64,000 nucleotides of DNA from Streptomyces sennicomposti (GTDB taxonomy: Bacteria; Actinomycetota; Actinomycetes; Streptomycetales; Streptomycetaceae): contig NZ_JAIOAB010000005.1 in assembly GCF_019890635.1 (NCBI RefSeq), forward strand, positions 124,001-188,000. The letters run 5' to 3'. The notes below the pieces were generated by a model, which was not told where the DNA came from, did no database searches, and saw only the letters and a list, made by a program, of their open reading frames with translations. How positions within the stretch are numbered: the stretch's first letter is position 1; every line of letters begins with the position of its first letter. Below, piece by piece: positions 1-7,280 of this stretch. The position numbers were made by a program, and so were the translations under genes.

Positions 1-429
1 CTGGAGCGCGTGGGGCTCGAAGGGGCGCACTACGACCGCTACCCGCACGAGTTCAGCGGCGGCCAGCGCCAGCGCGTGGGCATCGCCCGGGCCCTCGCCG
101 CCGACCCGAAGGTCATCGTGTGCGACGAGCCCGTCTCCGCGCTCGACGTCACCACCCAGGCCCAGGTCGTCGCCCTGCTCGGCGAGTTGCAGCGGGAACT
201 GGGGATCGCCCTCGTGTTCGTCGCCCACGACCTGGCCGTGGTGCGCCAGGTCAGCGACCGGGTCGCCGTGATGCACCGCGGCCGGATCGTCGAGGAGGGC
301 CCGGCCGACGAGGTCTACGGCGCGCCGCGCGACCCGTACACCCGGCAGCTGCTGGCCGCCGTGCCCGCGCTCGACCCCGAGGCGGCCGCCCGCCGCCGGG
401 CCGCCCGCCGGGAGCCGGCCACGGCCTGA
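1..429 (+). CDS. Oligopeptide/dipeptide ABC transporter ATP-binding protein, 3' part
   Basis: The gene runs in from the left edge, so only the last 142 residues are seen. They hold the ABC signature [15 protein letters not shown] (about residues 18-32 of the visible part), Walker B VIVCDEP followed by the D-loop SALDV, and the H-loop VFVAHD. The tail [15 protein letters not shown] matches the C-terminal oligo-HPY region of OppF/DppF-type ATPases. The Walker A segment lies outside the window. The protein should energise peptide or nickel-type uptake together with permease and binding-protein genes upstream. The substrate cannot be deduced from this fragment. The family call is firm; OppF versus DppF versus OppD is not resolved. 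Confidence 0.9.
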   Translation: MERVGLEGAHYDRYPHEFSGGQRQRVGIARALAADPKVIVCDEPVSALDVTTQAQVVALLGELQRELGIALVFVAHDLAVVRQVSDRVAVMHRGRIVEEGPADEVYGAPRDPYTRQLLAAVPALDPEAAARRRAARREPATA

Positions 430-546
430 GGGCACGCGGAGGACCCCCGCTGGGGAGGCTCACAGGGTGACGGCGGGTAGCTCCGCGAGCCGCTAGCGCG
501 GTCAAACGCGACCCGCACGGGAAAGTCACGACCGTTCACCCCTTCT

Positions 547-580
547 GGTGGCGCGATGGACAACCGTCCGTCGCGCCACC
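547..580 (+). terminator. Strong GC-rich hairpin in the ABC transporter / pel-like intergenic gap
   Basis: Perfect 10-bp arms GGTGGCGCGA (547-556) and TCGCGCCACC (571-580) enclose a second short stem, GGAC-aacc-GTCC, so nearly the whole 34 bases folds. There is no U-tract, which is common for Streptomyces terminators. It lies 118 bp after the ABC gene stop and 114 bp before the next start. It could terminate the transporter operon or act as a leader structure for the glycosyltransferase operon. The rest of 430-693 shows no ORF I would support. Confidence 0.5.
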
Positions 581-693
581 GGCATGTCCGCATACCTTCG
601 TCCCGCTGTACGCCGCCGGCACCGCCCGGCGGCCATCCACCGGCCTGATCGACACGAGAGGCCCTGGGGACGAAGGAGATCGGGGGTGCACGC

Positions 694-2415
694 GTGCGCG
701 TCGGACTGGTGACGGAGAGTGGCTATCCGTATGTGAGCGGTGACGCCGGACTCTGGTGCGAACGGCTCGTGCACGGGCTCGGGCAGCACGAGTTCGACCT
801 CTACGCGCTCAGCCGCACCCGGCAGCAGGAGGACGAGGGCTGGCGCCCGCTGCCGCCGCAGGTCGCCCGGGTCCGTACGGCGCCCCTGTGGACCTCGGAC
901 GAGGACCGCGCGGGCTACGGCCGCCGCGCGCGCCGGCGCTTCGCCGAGTGCTACGGCGAACTGGCGGCCGCCCTGGTCACGGCGAGCAACGCCCAACTCG
1001 CCGACCCGGCCCGCCGGACCGGCCGGGACACCCAGGCGGACCGTTTCGCCAGGGCGCTCTACGGACTGGCCGAACTCGCCCGTGACGAGGGCGGACTGCC
1101 GGGCGCGCTGCGCTCGGACACCGCCGTCCGCGCCCTCGAACGCGCCTGCCGCGCGCCCGGCGCACAGCGCGCCGCGCGCCAGGCGCGCGTCCCGGACCTC
1201 CTCGCGGTCGCCGCCCACCTCGAACGCGCCCTGCGCCCCCTCTCCCTCGACTGGCACGAGGAGGACGGCCTCGGCGCCGCCGACCTGTGCCACACGGCGG
1301 CCGGCGGCACCACCGCGCTGCCCGGACTCCTCGCCCGCCACTTCTGCGACATCCCCCTCCTCGTCACCGAGCACGGCGTACCGCTGCGCTCGCACTACCT
1401 GGCCTCCGGCACCACCGGCGCCGCCCCGGCCGTCCGCGCCCTGCTCGCCGCCTTCCACGGCGCCCTGGCCGCCGAGGTCTACCAGCGGGCCGCCCTCGTC
1501 ACCCACGGCAACGCCCACGCCCGCCGCTGGCAGGAGCGCTGCGGCGCCGACCGTGCCCGGCTGCGCACCGTCCACCCCGGCATGGACGCGGCCCCCTTCA
1601 CCGAGGTCGGCGAGGCCCCGCAGACCGCCGACCCGGACACGCTGGTGTGGGTGGGCCGCGTCGAGCCCGCCAAGGACCTCGTCTCCCTGCTGCACGCCTT
1701 CGCCCAGGTGCACACCGCGCTGCCGCACGCGCGGCTGCGGATCGTGGGCTCGGCGACCGGCCCCGACGGGGCCGCCTACCTCGCCCACTGCAAGGCCGTG
1801 GCGGCCCAGCTCTTCCCCGACGAGGCCACGGGACCGCACACCGCCGGCGAGAACCCGGTCTCCTTCGAGGAGACCGGCGGCCCCGAGGCGCCCACCCCCG
1901 CCGACGCCTACGCGGCCGGCTCGGTGATCGTCCTGTCCAGCGTCGTGGAGGGCTTCCCGCTCGGCCTGGTCGAGGCCATGCTCTGCGGGCGCGCGACCGT
2001 CTCCACGGACGTGGGCGCGGTCGTCGAGGTCGTCGGCGGCACCGGACTGGTCGTGCCCCCACGCAATCCACGGGCGCTCGCTCAGGCGTGCGCGACACTG
2101 CTGGCCGACCCCGAGCGCCGTGCGCGCCTGGGCGCCGCCGCGCGCGCCCGCGCGCTCGAACTGTTCACCGTCGAGCAGAACGTCGCCGCCTTCCACGGCC
2201 TCTACCTGGAGATCGTCGCGCAGAGCCCGGTACGGCGCGTGGTGCTGGACCGCGCGGGCGAGCCGCTGCCGTTCGCGGCCCCGGCCGAGGCGCACGTCGC
2301 CGGCCACTGGACCGGCGCGCCCGCCGCGACGCCGCGCGCGGCCCGGGGCGGCCCCGCGTGGGCGGCGACCTCCCTCGCCGGGGCCGCTGGGGCGGGGACG
2401 GAGGCCGCGCGATGA
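694..2415 (+). CDS. PelF-like GT4 glycosyltransferase (DUF3492 N-terminus)
   Basis: 573 residues from GTG 694, preceded by a GGGGG stretch 7 bases upstream. The opening motif MRVGLVTESGYPYVSGDAGLWCERL is the DUF3492/PelF signature (compare TYPYVxGGVSSW). The C-terminal half is a GT-B domain: a donor-binding segment LVWVGRVEPAKDLVSLLHAF near residue 316, and the EX7E motif in EGFPLGLVEAMLCGRATV near residue 420. PelF proteins are cytosolic transferases that polymerise amino-sugars from UDP donors for Pel polysaccharide. The ATGA overlap with the next gene makes it the head of a translationally coupled operon whose later members (epimerase, spherulin-4) also fit a Pel-like pathway. The assignment to DUF3492/GT4 is firm; the product polymer is inference. 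Confidence 0.85.
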   Translation: MRVGLVTESGYPYVSGDAGLWCERLVHGLGQHEFDLYALSRTRQQEDEGWRPLPPQVARVRTAPLWTSDEDRAGYGRRARRRFAECYGELAAALVTASNAQLADPARRTGRDTQADRFARALYGLAELARDEGGLPGALRSDTAVRALERACRAPGAQRAARQARVPDLLAVAAHLERALRPLSLDWHEEDGLGAADLCHTAAGGTTALPGLLARHFCDIPLLVTEHGVPLRSHYLASGTTGAAPAVRALLAAFHGALAAEVYQRAALVTHGNAHARRWQERCGADRARLRTVHPGMDAAPFTEVGEAPQTADPDTLVWVGRVEPAKDLVSLLHAFAQVHTALPHARLRIVGSATGPDGAAYLAHCKAVAAQLFPDEATGPHTAGENPVSFEETGGPEAPTPADAYAAGSVIVLSSVVEGFPLGLVEAMLCGRATVSTDVGAVVEVVGGTGLVVPPRNPRALAQACATLLADPERRARLGAAARARALELFTVEQNVAAFHGLYLEIVAQSPVRRVVLDRAGEPLPFAAPAEAHVAGHWTGAPAATPRAARGGPAWAATSLAGAAGAGTEAAR

Positions 2416-3764
2416 CGGAACCGAGAGGCGGCCGGCCGCGGCAGGAGCCGGTCCTGGACGGGGCGCGGTCTGTGAGCACTTCGGCGTCCGCGGCTGCCTC
2501 GGCGGCTGCGGCGGACTGTGTGGCTGCGAAGGACACCACGGCCGCGGGGGCGTCCACGTCGGTGCGCGCGTCGTCGGGGGCTGCCGGCTCCGCGCTCGCC
2601 GAGGCCTCCGCGAGCGCCGGAGGCTCTTCGCGCGCCGCCGTCGCCGCCCCGCGCGCGGGGGCCGATCCCGTCAAGGTGCTGATGCGCCGCCACCGCGACC
2701 TGTGCGAACACGCCGTCGATCCGCTGGAGATCGCCGCCGGTCTGGAGGCGCACGGCGTCACCGACCGCACCGCCGCCCGCTTCCGGCACCGCGACGTCTT
2801 CTCGCTCGCCGAGGAGATGTACGCCCGCATCGCGCGCGACACGGAGACGGCGCCGTACCCGAGGCCCGCCGACGAACCCCGGACCGGGCTCGTCCCGTTC
2901 CTGCTCGCCCTGCTCCCCGGCGCGCTGTGCGCGGCCGGCCTCGCCGGACTCCGGCTGACCGAGGGCCGTACGCGCCTGACGGTGGCCGCCGCCGCGGTCC
3001 TCGCCGTCGCCCTGGCGGTGCGCGCCGTGCTCCGCCGCGGCCCCCTGGCCACGGGCGTCCGGCGTCCGTCGGGCGACCGTGCCCCCGGCGCCCGTCCCCC
3101 CGGCACCCGCGCCTGGACGTACTGGCTCGTCGGCTACGCCGCGCTCGGCGACGGCCTGCTCGACGCGGCCGTCGGCGGCGGCCCCGACGGACTGCCCGAC
3201 GGCACCGCCACCGGCCCCTGGCCCCTGGCCGCCGCCCCCGTACTGGCGCTCGCCCTCGCCTGCGCCCCCGCGGTGCTCACCGCCCACCTCTTCGCCGTAC
3301 GCGCCCGGCGGCGGCTGACCGCCAGCCGCGGTCTGGACGAGTTCGCCGCCTCCGTACGGCCGTTGCTGCTGGGGCTGTTCGCCCTGTTCCTGGGAGCGCT
3401 GGCCGCCCTGCTCGCCGGGTGCGGCGCGGTCCTGCACGAGCCTGCGGGCCAAGCCCAGGTCCTCGCGCTCGGCGCCCTGCTGCTGCTCGCCCGCCTCCTC
3501 ACCGTGCACGGCTTCACCCACGCCCCGGCCGTCGCCCTCGGCACCGCCGCCGCGGCCGAGGCGACGGCTCAGGCGAGCGTCTTCGCGGGCCGCCTGCCGG
3601 GCTGCGACGCGCTCGCCGTCCCGGTCGACACCGTCGTCACCGCGTGGGGGCCGGGCGGGGTGCCCGCGCTGGCCTGCGGCGCGGCGGCCCTGGCCCTGCT
3701 GGTCCACGCGACCCGCAACCTGAGCCGGGCCTCGGCGCACGCGAGGACGGAGGGGCAGCGGTGA
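2412..3764 (+). CDS. Polytopic membrane protein of the pel-like operon, function unknown
   Basis: 450 residues, starting at the ATG that overlaps the stop of the glycosyltransferase. The first 80-90 residues are Ala/Ser-rich and low complexity. A soluble segment follows with the pattern KVLMRRHRDLCEHAVDPLEI and a second part ending in FRHRDVFSLAEEMYARI (about residues 92-150). The rest contains roughly seven to eight hydrophobic helices, for example GLVPFLLALLPGALCAAGLA and PLLLGLFALFLGALAALLAG. I do not recognise a named family. By position it could be the export or assembly partner of the PelF-like enzyme, in the role PelG plays in Pel operons, although it is shorter than a 12-helix PelG. 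It is coupled by GTGA to the next frame. Confidence 0.75.
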   Translation: MTEPRGGRPRQEPVLDGARSVSTSASAAASAAAADCVAAKDTTAAGASTSVRASSGAAGSALAEASASAGGSSRAAVAAPRAGADPVKVLMRRHRDLCEHAVDPLEIAAGLEAHGVTDRTAARFRHRDVFSLAEEMYARIARDTETAPYPRPADEPRTGLVPFLLALLPGALCAAGLAGLRLTEGRTRLTVAAAAVLAVALAVRAVLRRGPLATGVRRPSGDRAPGARPPGTRAWTYWLVGYAALGDGLLDAAVGGGPDGLPDGTATGPWPLAAAPVLALALACAPAVLTAHLFAVRARRRLTASRGLDEFAASVRPLLLGLFALFLGALAALLAGCGAVLHEPAGQAQVLALGALLLLARLLTVHGFTHAPAVALGTAAAAEATAQASVFAGRLPGCDALAVPVDTVVTAWGPGGVPALACGAAALALLVHATRNLSRASAHARTEGQR

Positions 3765-4213
3765 CGGCCCGGGGACCGGCCGCCGCCACGAACGCCCGCC
3801 GCCTCACCCGCACGCCCGCACCCGCACCCGCGAACGCCCCTGCCACCGCACCCGCGAACCCCCAGGCCACCGCGGCCACAAGCCCCCAGGCCATCGCGGC
3901 CACAAGCCCCCACGCCACCGCGGCCACAAACCTGCACGCCACCGCAGGCGCAGGCCCCCGCACCGCAGCCGGCCCGGACCACCTCCGCGCCCCCGTCGGC
4001 GCAGGCTGCCGCACCCCCGCAGACACCCCCGACCGCACCGGACCGGAGCCGCAGGCACAGCCGGTCCACCGCGCGTCGCCGGCGACCGGCCGTACCGCCG
4101 GAGCCGATCGCACCACCCTTTTCGAAGGAGAACACCAGATGACCACCGCCCGATCCGGAGCGTCCGGAGCATCCGGAGCCACCGGAGCGCACACCCCGGG
4201 AGCCGCCCGATGA
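3761..4213 (+). CDS. Low-complexity Ala/Pro/Thr-rich ORF with octapeptide repeats
   Basis: A 150-codon frame opens at the GTG that overlaps the previous stop and closes in an ATGA overlap with the epimerase. It contains four degenerate copies of an 8-residue unit (ATAATSPQ-like, 3863-3958) and no hydrophobic helix or recognisable domain. An internal ATG at 4139 has a much better ribosome site (GAAGGAG, 8-base spacer) and would give only a 24-residue peptide ending at the same stop. Either the long frame is real and encodes a disordered linker-like protein, or only the short peptide is made and serves to couple translation to the epimerase. No function can be offered. Confidence 0.4.
   Translation: MTARGPAAATNARRLTRTPAPAPANAPATAPANPQATAATSPQAIAATSPHATAATNLHATAGAGPRTAAGPDHLRAPVGAGCRTPADTPDRTGPEPQAQPVHRASPATGRTAGADRTTLFEGEHQMTTARSGASGASGATGAHTPGAAR
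3863..3958 (+). repeat. Four tandem 24-bp degenerate repeats
   Basis: Units begin at 3863, 3887, 3911 and 3935 and share the core GCCACCGCGGCCACA. The period is a multiple of three, so the surrounding frame stays open and reads as an octapeptide repeat. The last unit is the most diverged. Confidence 0.8.
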
Positions 4214-5172
4214 GGGTTCTGCTGATCGGAGCCAACGGATACCTCGGCCGCTTCGTCGCCGACCGCCTGCTCGCCGACCCGGCCGTCCAGCTCACCGCCC
4301 TCGGCCGCGGCGACGACGCCGACGTCCGCTTCGACCTCGCCACCGGCAGTCCGGGCGCGCTCACCCGCTTCCTGGACGCCGTCCACCCCGGCGTCGTCAT
4401 CAACTGCGCCGGCGCCACCCGGGGCGGGGCCCGCGAACTCACCCGGCACAACACCGTCGCCGTCGCCACCGTCTGCGAGGCCCTGCGCCGCAGCGGCTGC
4501 GGCGCCCGCCTGGTGCAGATCGGCTGCGGCGCGGAGTACGGCCCGAGCCAGCCCGGCTCCTCCACCGCCGAGGACGCCGTGCCCCGCCCCGGCGGCCCGT
4601 ACGGCGTCAGCAAGCTCGCCGCCACCGAACTGGTCCTCGGCTCCGGCCTCGACGCCGTCGTCCTGCGGGTGTTCTCGCCCGCCGGGCCCGGCACCCCGGC
4701 GGGCTCCCCGCTCGGCCGGCTCGCCGAGGCCATGCGCCGCGCGATGCAGTCCGGCGACAGCGACCTCAAGCTCGGCGGCCTCGGCGTCCAGCGGGACTTC
4801 GTGGACGTCCGCGACGTGGCGCGCGCCGTGCACGCGGCCTCGCTCTCGGCCGCGCAGGGCGTCATCAACATCGGCTCGGGCCGCGCCGTCCGGCTGCGCG
4901 AGGCCGCCTCGGTCCTCGCCCGCGTGGCCGGCTACGGCGGCACCCTCCTCGAACTCGACGGCCCGCCCGGCGGCCACCTCAGAGGCCCCATCGGCCATCC
5001 CCGCAACGACCCGGACCACCCCGCGCCGGTCGCGTACCCGTACCCGGACGGCTGCGGCAGCTGGCAGCAGGCCGATGTGCGCACCGCCCGCGACCGGCTC
5101 GGCTGGCGCCCGAGGATCAGCCTGGAGGAGTCCCTGGCCGACATCTGGATGGAGGCGGCATGCCGCATCTGA
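4210..5172 (+). CDS. NAD-dependent epimerase/dehydratase (extended SDR, PelX-like by context)
   Basis: 320 residues. The Rossmann motif GANGYLG lies at residues 7-13, the NAG-type strand INCAGAT near 64-70, and the catalytic pair Y131xxxK135 in PYGVSKLA. This is the layout of extended short-chain dehydrogenases acting on nucleotide sugars. In Gram-positive Pel loci, PelX is a UDP-GlcNAc C4-epimerase that supplies UDP-GalNAc, so an equivalent role is a reasonable inference here, but the substrate cannot be read from sequence. The start overlaps the previous stop (ATGA), and the 3' end overlaps the spherulin-4 gene by 13 bp, indicating one operon. Confidence 0.88.
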   Translation: MRVLLIGANGYLGRFVADRLLADPAVQLTALGRGDDADVRFDLATGSPGALTRFLDAVHPGVVINCAGATRGGARELTRHNTVAVATVCEALRRSGCGARLVQIGCGAEYGPSQPGSSTAEDAVPRPGGPYGVSKLAATELVLGSGLDAVVLRVFSPAGPGTPAGSPLGRLAEAMRRAMQSGDSDLKLGGLGVQRDFVDVRDVARAVHAASLSAAQGVINIGSGRAVRLREAASVLARVAGYGGTLLELDGPPGGHLRGPIGHPRNDPDHPAPVAYPYPDGCGSWQQADVRTARDRLGWRPRISLEESLADIWMEAACRI

Positions 5173-5945
5173 CGGACGGAGCGGGGATGCCGTCGCACCC
5201 GGCGGGCACCCTGACGGACGGCGGCCCGGGCACCGGGCTGCGCACCGGCCTCGGCGCGCCCGGCTGCGCCCACCCCCTGCTGGCGTCCGCCGAGTGGAAC
5301 GCGCTCGCCCGGCCCGGGACCCCGCTGGACTGGGCCGTCCTCGACGTCGCCCACGGCGGCCCCGGCGTACGGCCCGACCCGCACTGCCTGGACGCCGCCG
5401 GGCGGCTGCGCAACGCGGGCGTCCGCGTCCTCGGCCACCTCGACACCGCCTACGGCGCCCGCTCCCGTATCGAACTGATCGCCGACGCGCACCGCTACCT
5501 GGAGTGGTACCGGGTCGACGGGTTCCTGCTGGAGCACTGTCCCGCCGACCGCGTGACGCTGCCCGAGGTCCGCCGTACGGTCGCCTCGCTGCGCGCGCTG
5601 CACCGCGACGCGCACATCGTCCTCGGCCACGGCACCCACCCGTACCCCGGCTACGCCGAGAACGCCGACCAGTTGGTGACCTTCAGCGGGGCGTGGCACG
5701 ACTACCGCTGGTCGCAGGTGGCCGAGTGGACCGCCGAGTATCCGCCCGAGCGCTTCTGCCACTTCGTGCACAGCGTGCCGCGCGGCCACCTGGAGGAGGC
5801 GCTGCGCATCGCCCGCTGGCAGGGGGCGGCGACGATCTGGTTCACCGACCGGACGGATCACGGCCGGCACGCCCGTCCCTGGGAGGGGCTGCCCGGCTAC
5901 TGGGATGAGATCGTCTCGCGTACCGGAACAGGTGTCTCGGAATGA
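5160..5945 (+). CDS. Spherulin-4 family protein (GH114/GH135-like)
   Basis: 261 residues; the ATG at 5160 lies inside the 3' end of the epimerase. The fold features of the spherulin-4 family are visible: DWAVLDVAHGGPGVRPDP, GVRVLGHLDTAYGAR, YRVDGFLLEHCPA, and HIVLGHGTHPYPGYAE. These TIM-barrel proteins include glycoside hydrolases that cut galactosaminogalactan and Pel-type alpha-1,4-GalN polymers (Sph3, Ega3, PelA hydrolase domain). No signal peptide is apparent at this start, so secretion is uncertain; an intracellular or atypically exported form is possible. The neighbouring PelF-like transferase and epimerase support a role in trimming the same polymer. Confidence 0.82.
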   Translation: MPHLTDGAGMPSHPAGTLTDGGPGTGLRTGLGAPGCAHPLLASAEWNALARPGTPLDWAVLDVAHGGPGVRPDPHCLDAAGRLRNAGVRVLGHLDTAYGARSRIELIADAHRYLEWYRVDGFLLEHCPADRVTLPEVRRTVASLRALHRDAHIVLGHGTHPYPGYAENADQLVTFSGAWHDYRWSQVAEWTAEYPPERFCHFVHSVPRGHLEEALRIARWQGAATIWFTDRTDHGRHARPWEGLPGYWDEIVSRTGTGVSE

Positions 5946-6008
5946 AGAAGGGCGTGGCAGTGTTACGGGGAGAACAACCGTAGTGATTGACCGACCAACG
6001 GAGTCCCC

Positions 6009-7187
6009 GTGTCGTTGCCACCCCTGGTCGAGCCGGCTGCCGAGCTCACCGTAGACGAGGTTCGCAGGTACTCCCGCCACCTGATCATCCCCGATGTGGG
6101 GATGGACGGGCAGAAGCGGCTGAAGAACGCGAAGGTGCTCTGTGTGGGCGCCGGCGGACTGGGCTCGCCGGCGCTGATGTACATGGCCGCGGCGGGCGTC
6201 GGCACGCTCGGCATCGTGGAGTTCGACGAGGTCGACGAGTCGAACCTGCAGCGCCAGGTCATCCACAGCCAGGCGGACATCGGCCGCTCCAAGGCCGAGT
6301 CCGCGCGCGACACCGTCAAGGGCATCAACCCGTACGTCGACGTCGTCCTGCACGAGCAGCGGCTCGAAGCCGACAACGTGATGGACATCTTCAGCCAGTA
6401 CGACCTGATCGTCGACGGCACGGACAACTTCGCGACCCGCTACCTGGTCAACGACGCGTGCGTGCTGCTCAACAAGCCGTACGTCTGGGGTTCGATCTAC
6501 CGCTTCGACGGCCAGGCCTCGGTCTTCTGGTCCGAGCACGGCCCCTGCTACCGCTGCCTCTACCCGGAGCCGCCGCCCCCGGGCATGGTCCCCTCCTGCG
6601 CCGAGGGCGGCGTCCTCGGCGTGCTGTGCGCGTCGATCGGCTCCATCCAGGTCAACGAGGCCATCAAGCTCCTCGCGGGCATCGGCGAGCCGCTGGTCGG
6701 CCGCCTGATGATCTACGACGCCCTGGAGATGCAGTACCGCCAGGTCAAGGTCCGCAAGGACCCGGACTGCGCGGTCTGCGGCGCGAACCCGACTGTCACC
6801 GAACTCATCGACTACGAGGCCTTCTGCGGCGTCGTCTCCGAGGAGGCCCAGGCGGCGGCGGCCGACTCCACGATCACTCCCAAGCAGCTCAAGGAGTGGA
6901 TCGACGACGGCGAGAACATCGAACTGATCGACGTCCGCGAGCCGAACGAGTTCGAGATCGTCGCCATCCCGGGCGCCCGCCTCATCCCGAAGAACGAGTT
7001 CCTCATGGGCAACGCCCTGGAGGGCCTCCCGCAGGACAAGAAGATCGTCCTGAACTGCAAGACGGGTGTCCGCAGTGCGGAAGTCCTCGCCGTCCTGAAG
7101 TCCGCGGGCTTCGCCGACGCGGTCCACGTCGGCGGCGGCGTCATCGGCTGGGTCAACCAGATCGAACCGCACAAGCCGGTGTACTGA
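6009..7187 (+). CDS. moeZ: Adenylyltransferase/sulfurtransferase MoeZ
   Basis: 392 residues from GTG 6009. The ThiF/E1-like domain has the nucleotide loop GAGGLGSPAL (residues 48-57), the aspartate segment VEFDEVDESNLQRQ, and zinc ligands CYRC and CAVC. A C-terminal rhodanese domain follows, with the persulfide cysteine in NCKTGVRS near residue 350. MoeZ adenylates and thiolates ubiquitin-like sulfur carriers (MoaD, ThiS, CysO and others), feeding molybdopterin, thiamine and cysteine pathways, and in actinomycetes also secondary-metabolite sulfur carriers. The gene stands alone 63 bp after the pel-like operon. A moaE gene lies far downstream in this window (37626), so molybdopterin genes are dispersed. 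Confidence 0.95.
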   Translation: MSLPPLVEPAAELTVDEVRRYSRHLIIPDVGMDGQKRLKNAKVLCVGAGGLGSPALMYMAAAGVGTLGIVEFDEVDESNLQRQVIHSQADIGRSKAESARDTVKGINPYVDVVLHEQRLEADNVMDIFSQYDLIVDGTDNFATRYLVNDACVLLNKPYVWGSIYRFDGQASVFWSEHGPCYRCLYPEPPPPGMVPSCAEGGVLGVLCASIGSIQVNEAIKLLAGIGEPLVGRLMIYDALEMQYRQVKVRKDPDCAVCGANPTVTELIDYEAFCGVVSEEAQAAAADSTITPKQLKEWIDDGENIELIDVREPNEFEIVAIPGARLIPKNEFLMGNALEGLPQDKKIVLNCKTGVRSAEVLAVLKSAGFADAVHVGGGVIGWVNQIEPHKPVY

Positions 7188-7217
7188 GCCTCCGGCTCGA
7201 CCCTCCCGGTCCCACGT

Positions 7218-7259
7218 CCACGGGGGCCGCACGCGCCCAGGCGCATGCGGCCCCCGTGG
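7218..7259. terminator. Bidirectional terminator between moeZ and the S33 peptidase
   Basis: Perfect 14-bp arms CCACGGGGGCCGCA (7218-7231) and TGCGGCCCCCGTGG (7246-7259) with a further GCG/CGC pairing inside. It sits between the convergent stops at 7187 and 7281. Confidence 0.8.
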
Positions 7260-7280
7260 CGTCGTCCGGGCCGGGGTCCG

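Noticed and set aside
3863..3958. 24-bp repeats considered as a CRISPR array or iteron origin
   Set aside because: They are contiguous, in frame and degenerate; there is no replication gene or AT-rich region.
4932..7232. Minus-strand open frame of 766 codons over the epimerase, spherulin-4 and moeZ genes
   Set aside because: It mirrors three well-supported plus-strand genes, has Gly/Arg/Val/Asp-biased composition and no domain. It is a high-GC shadow.
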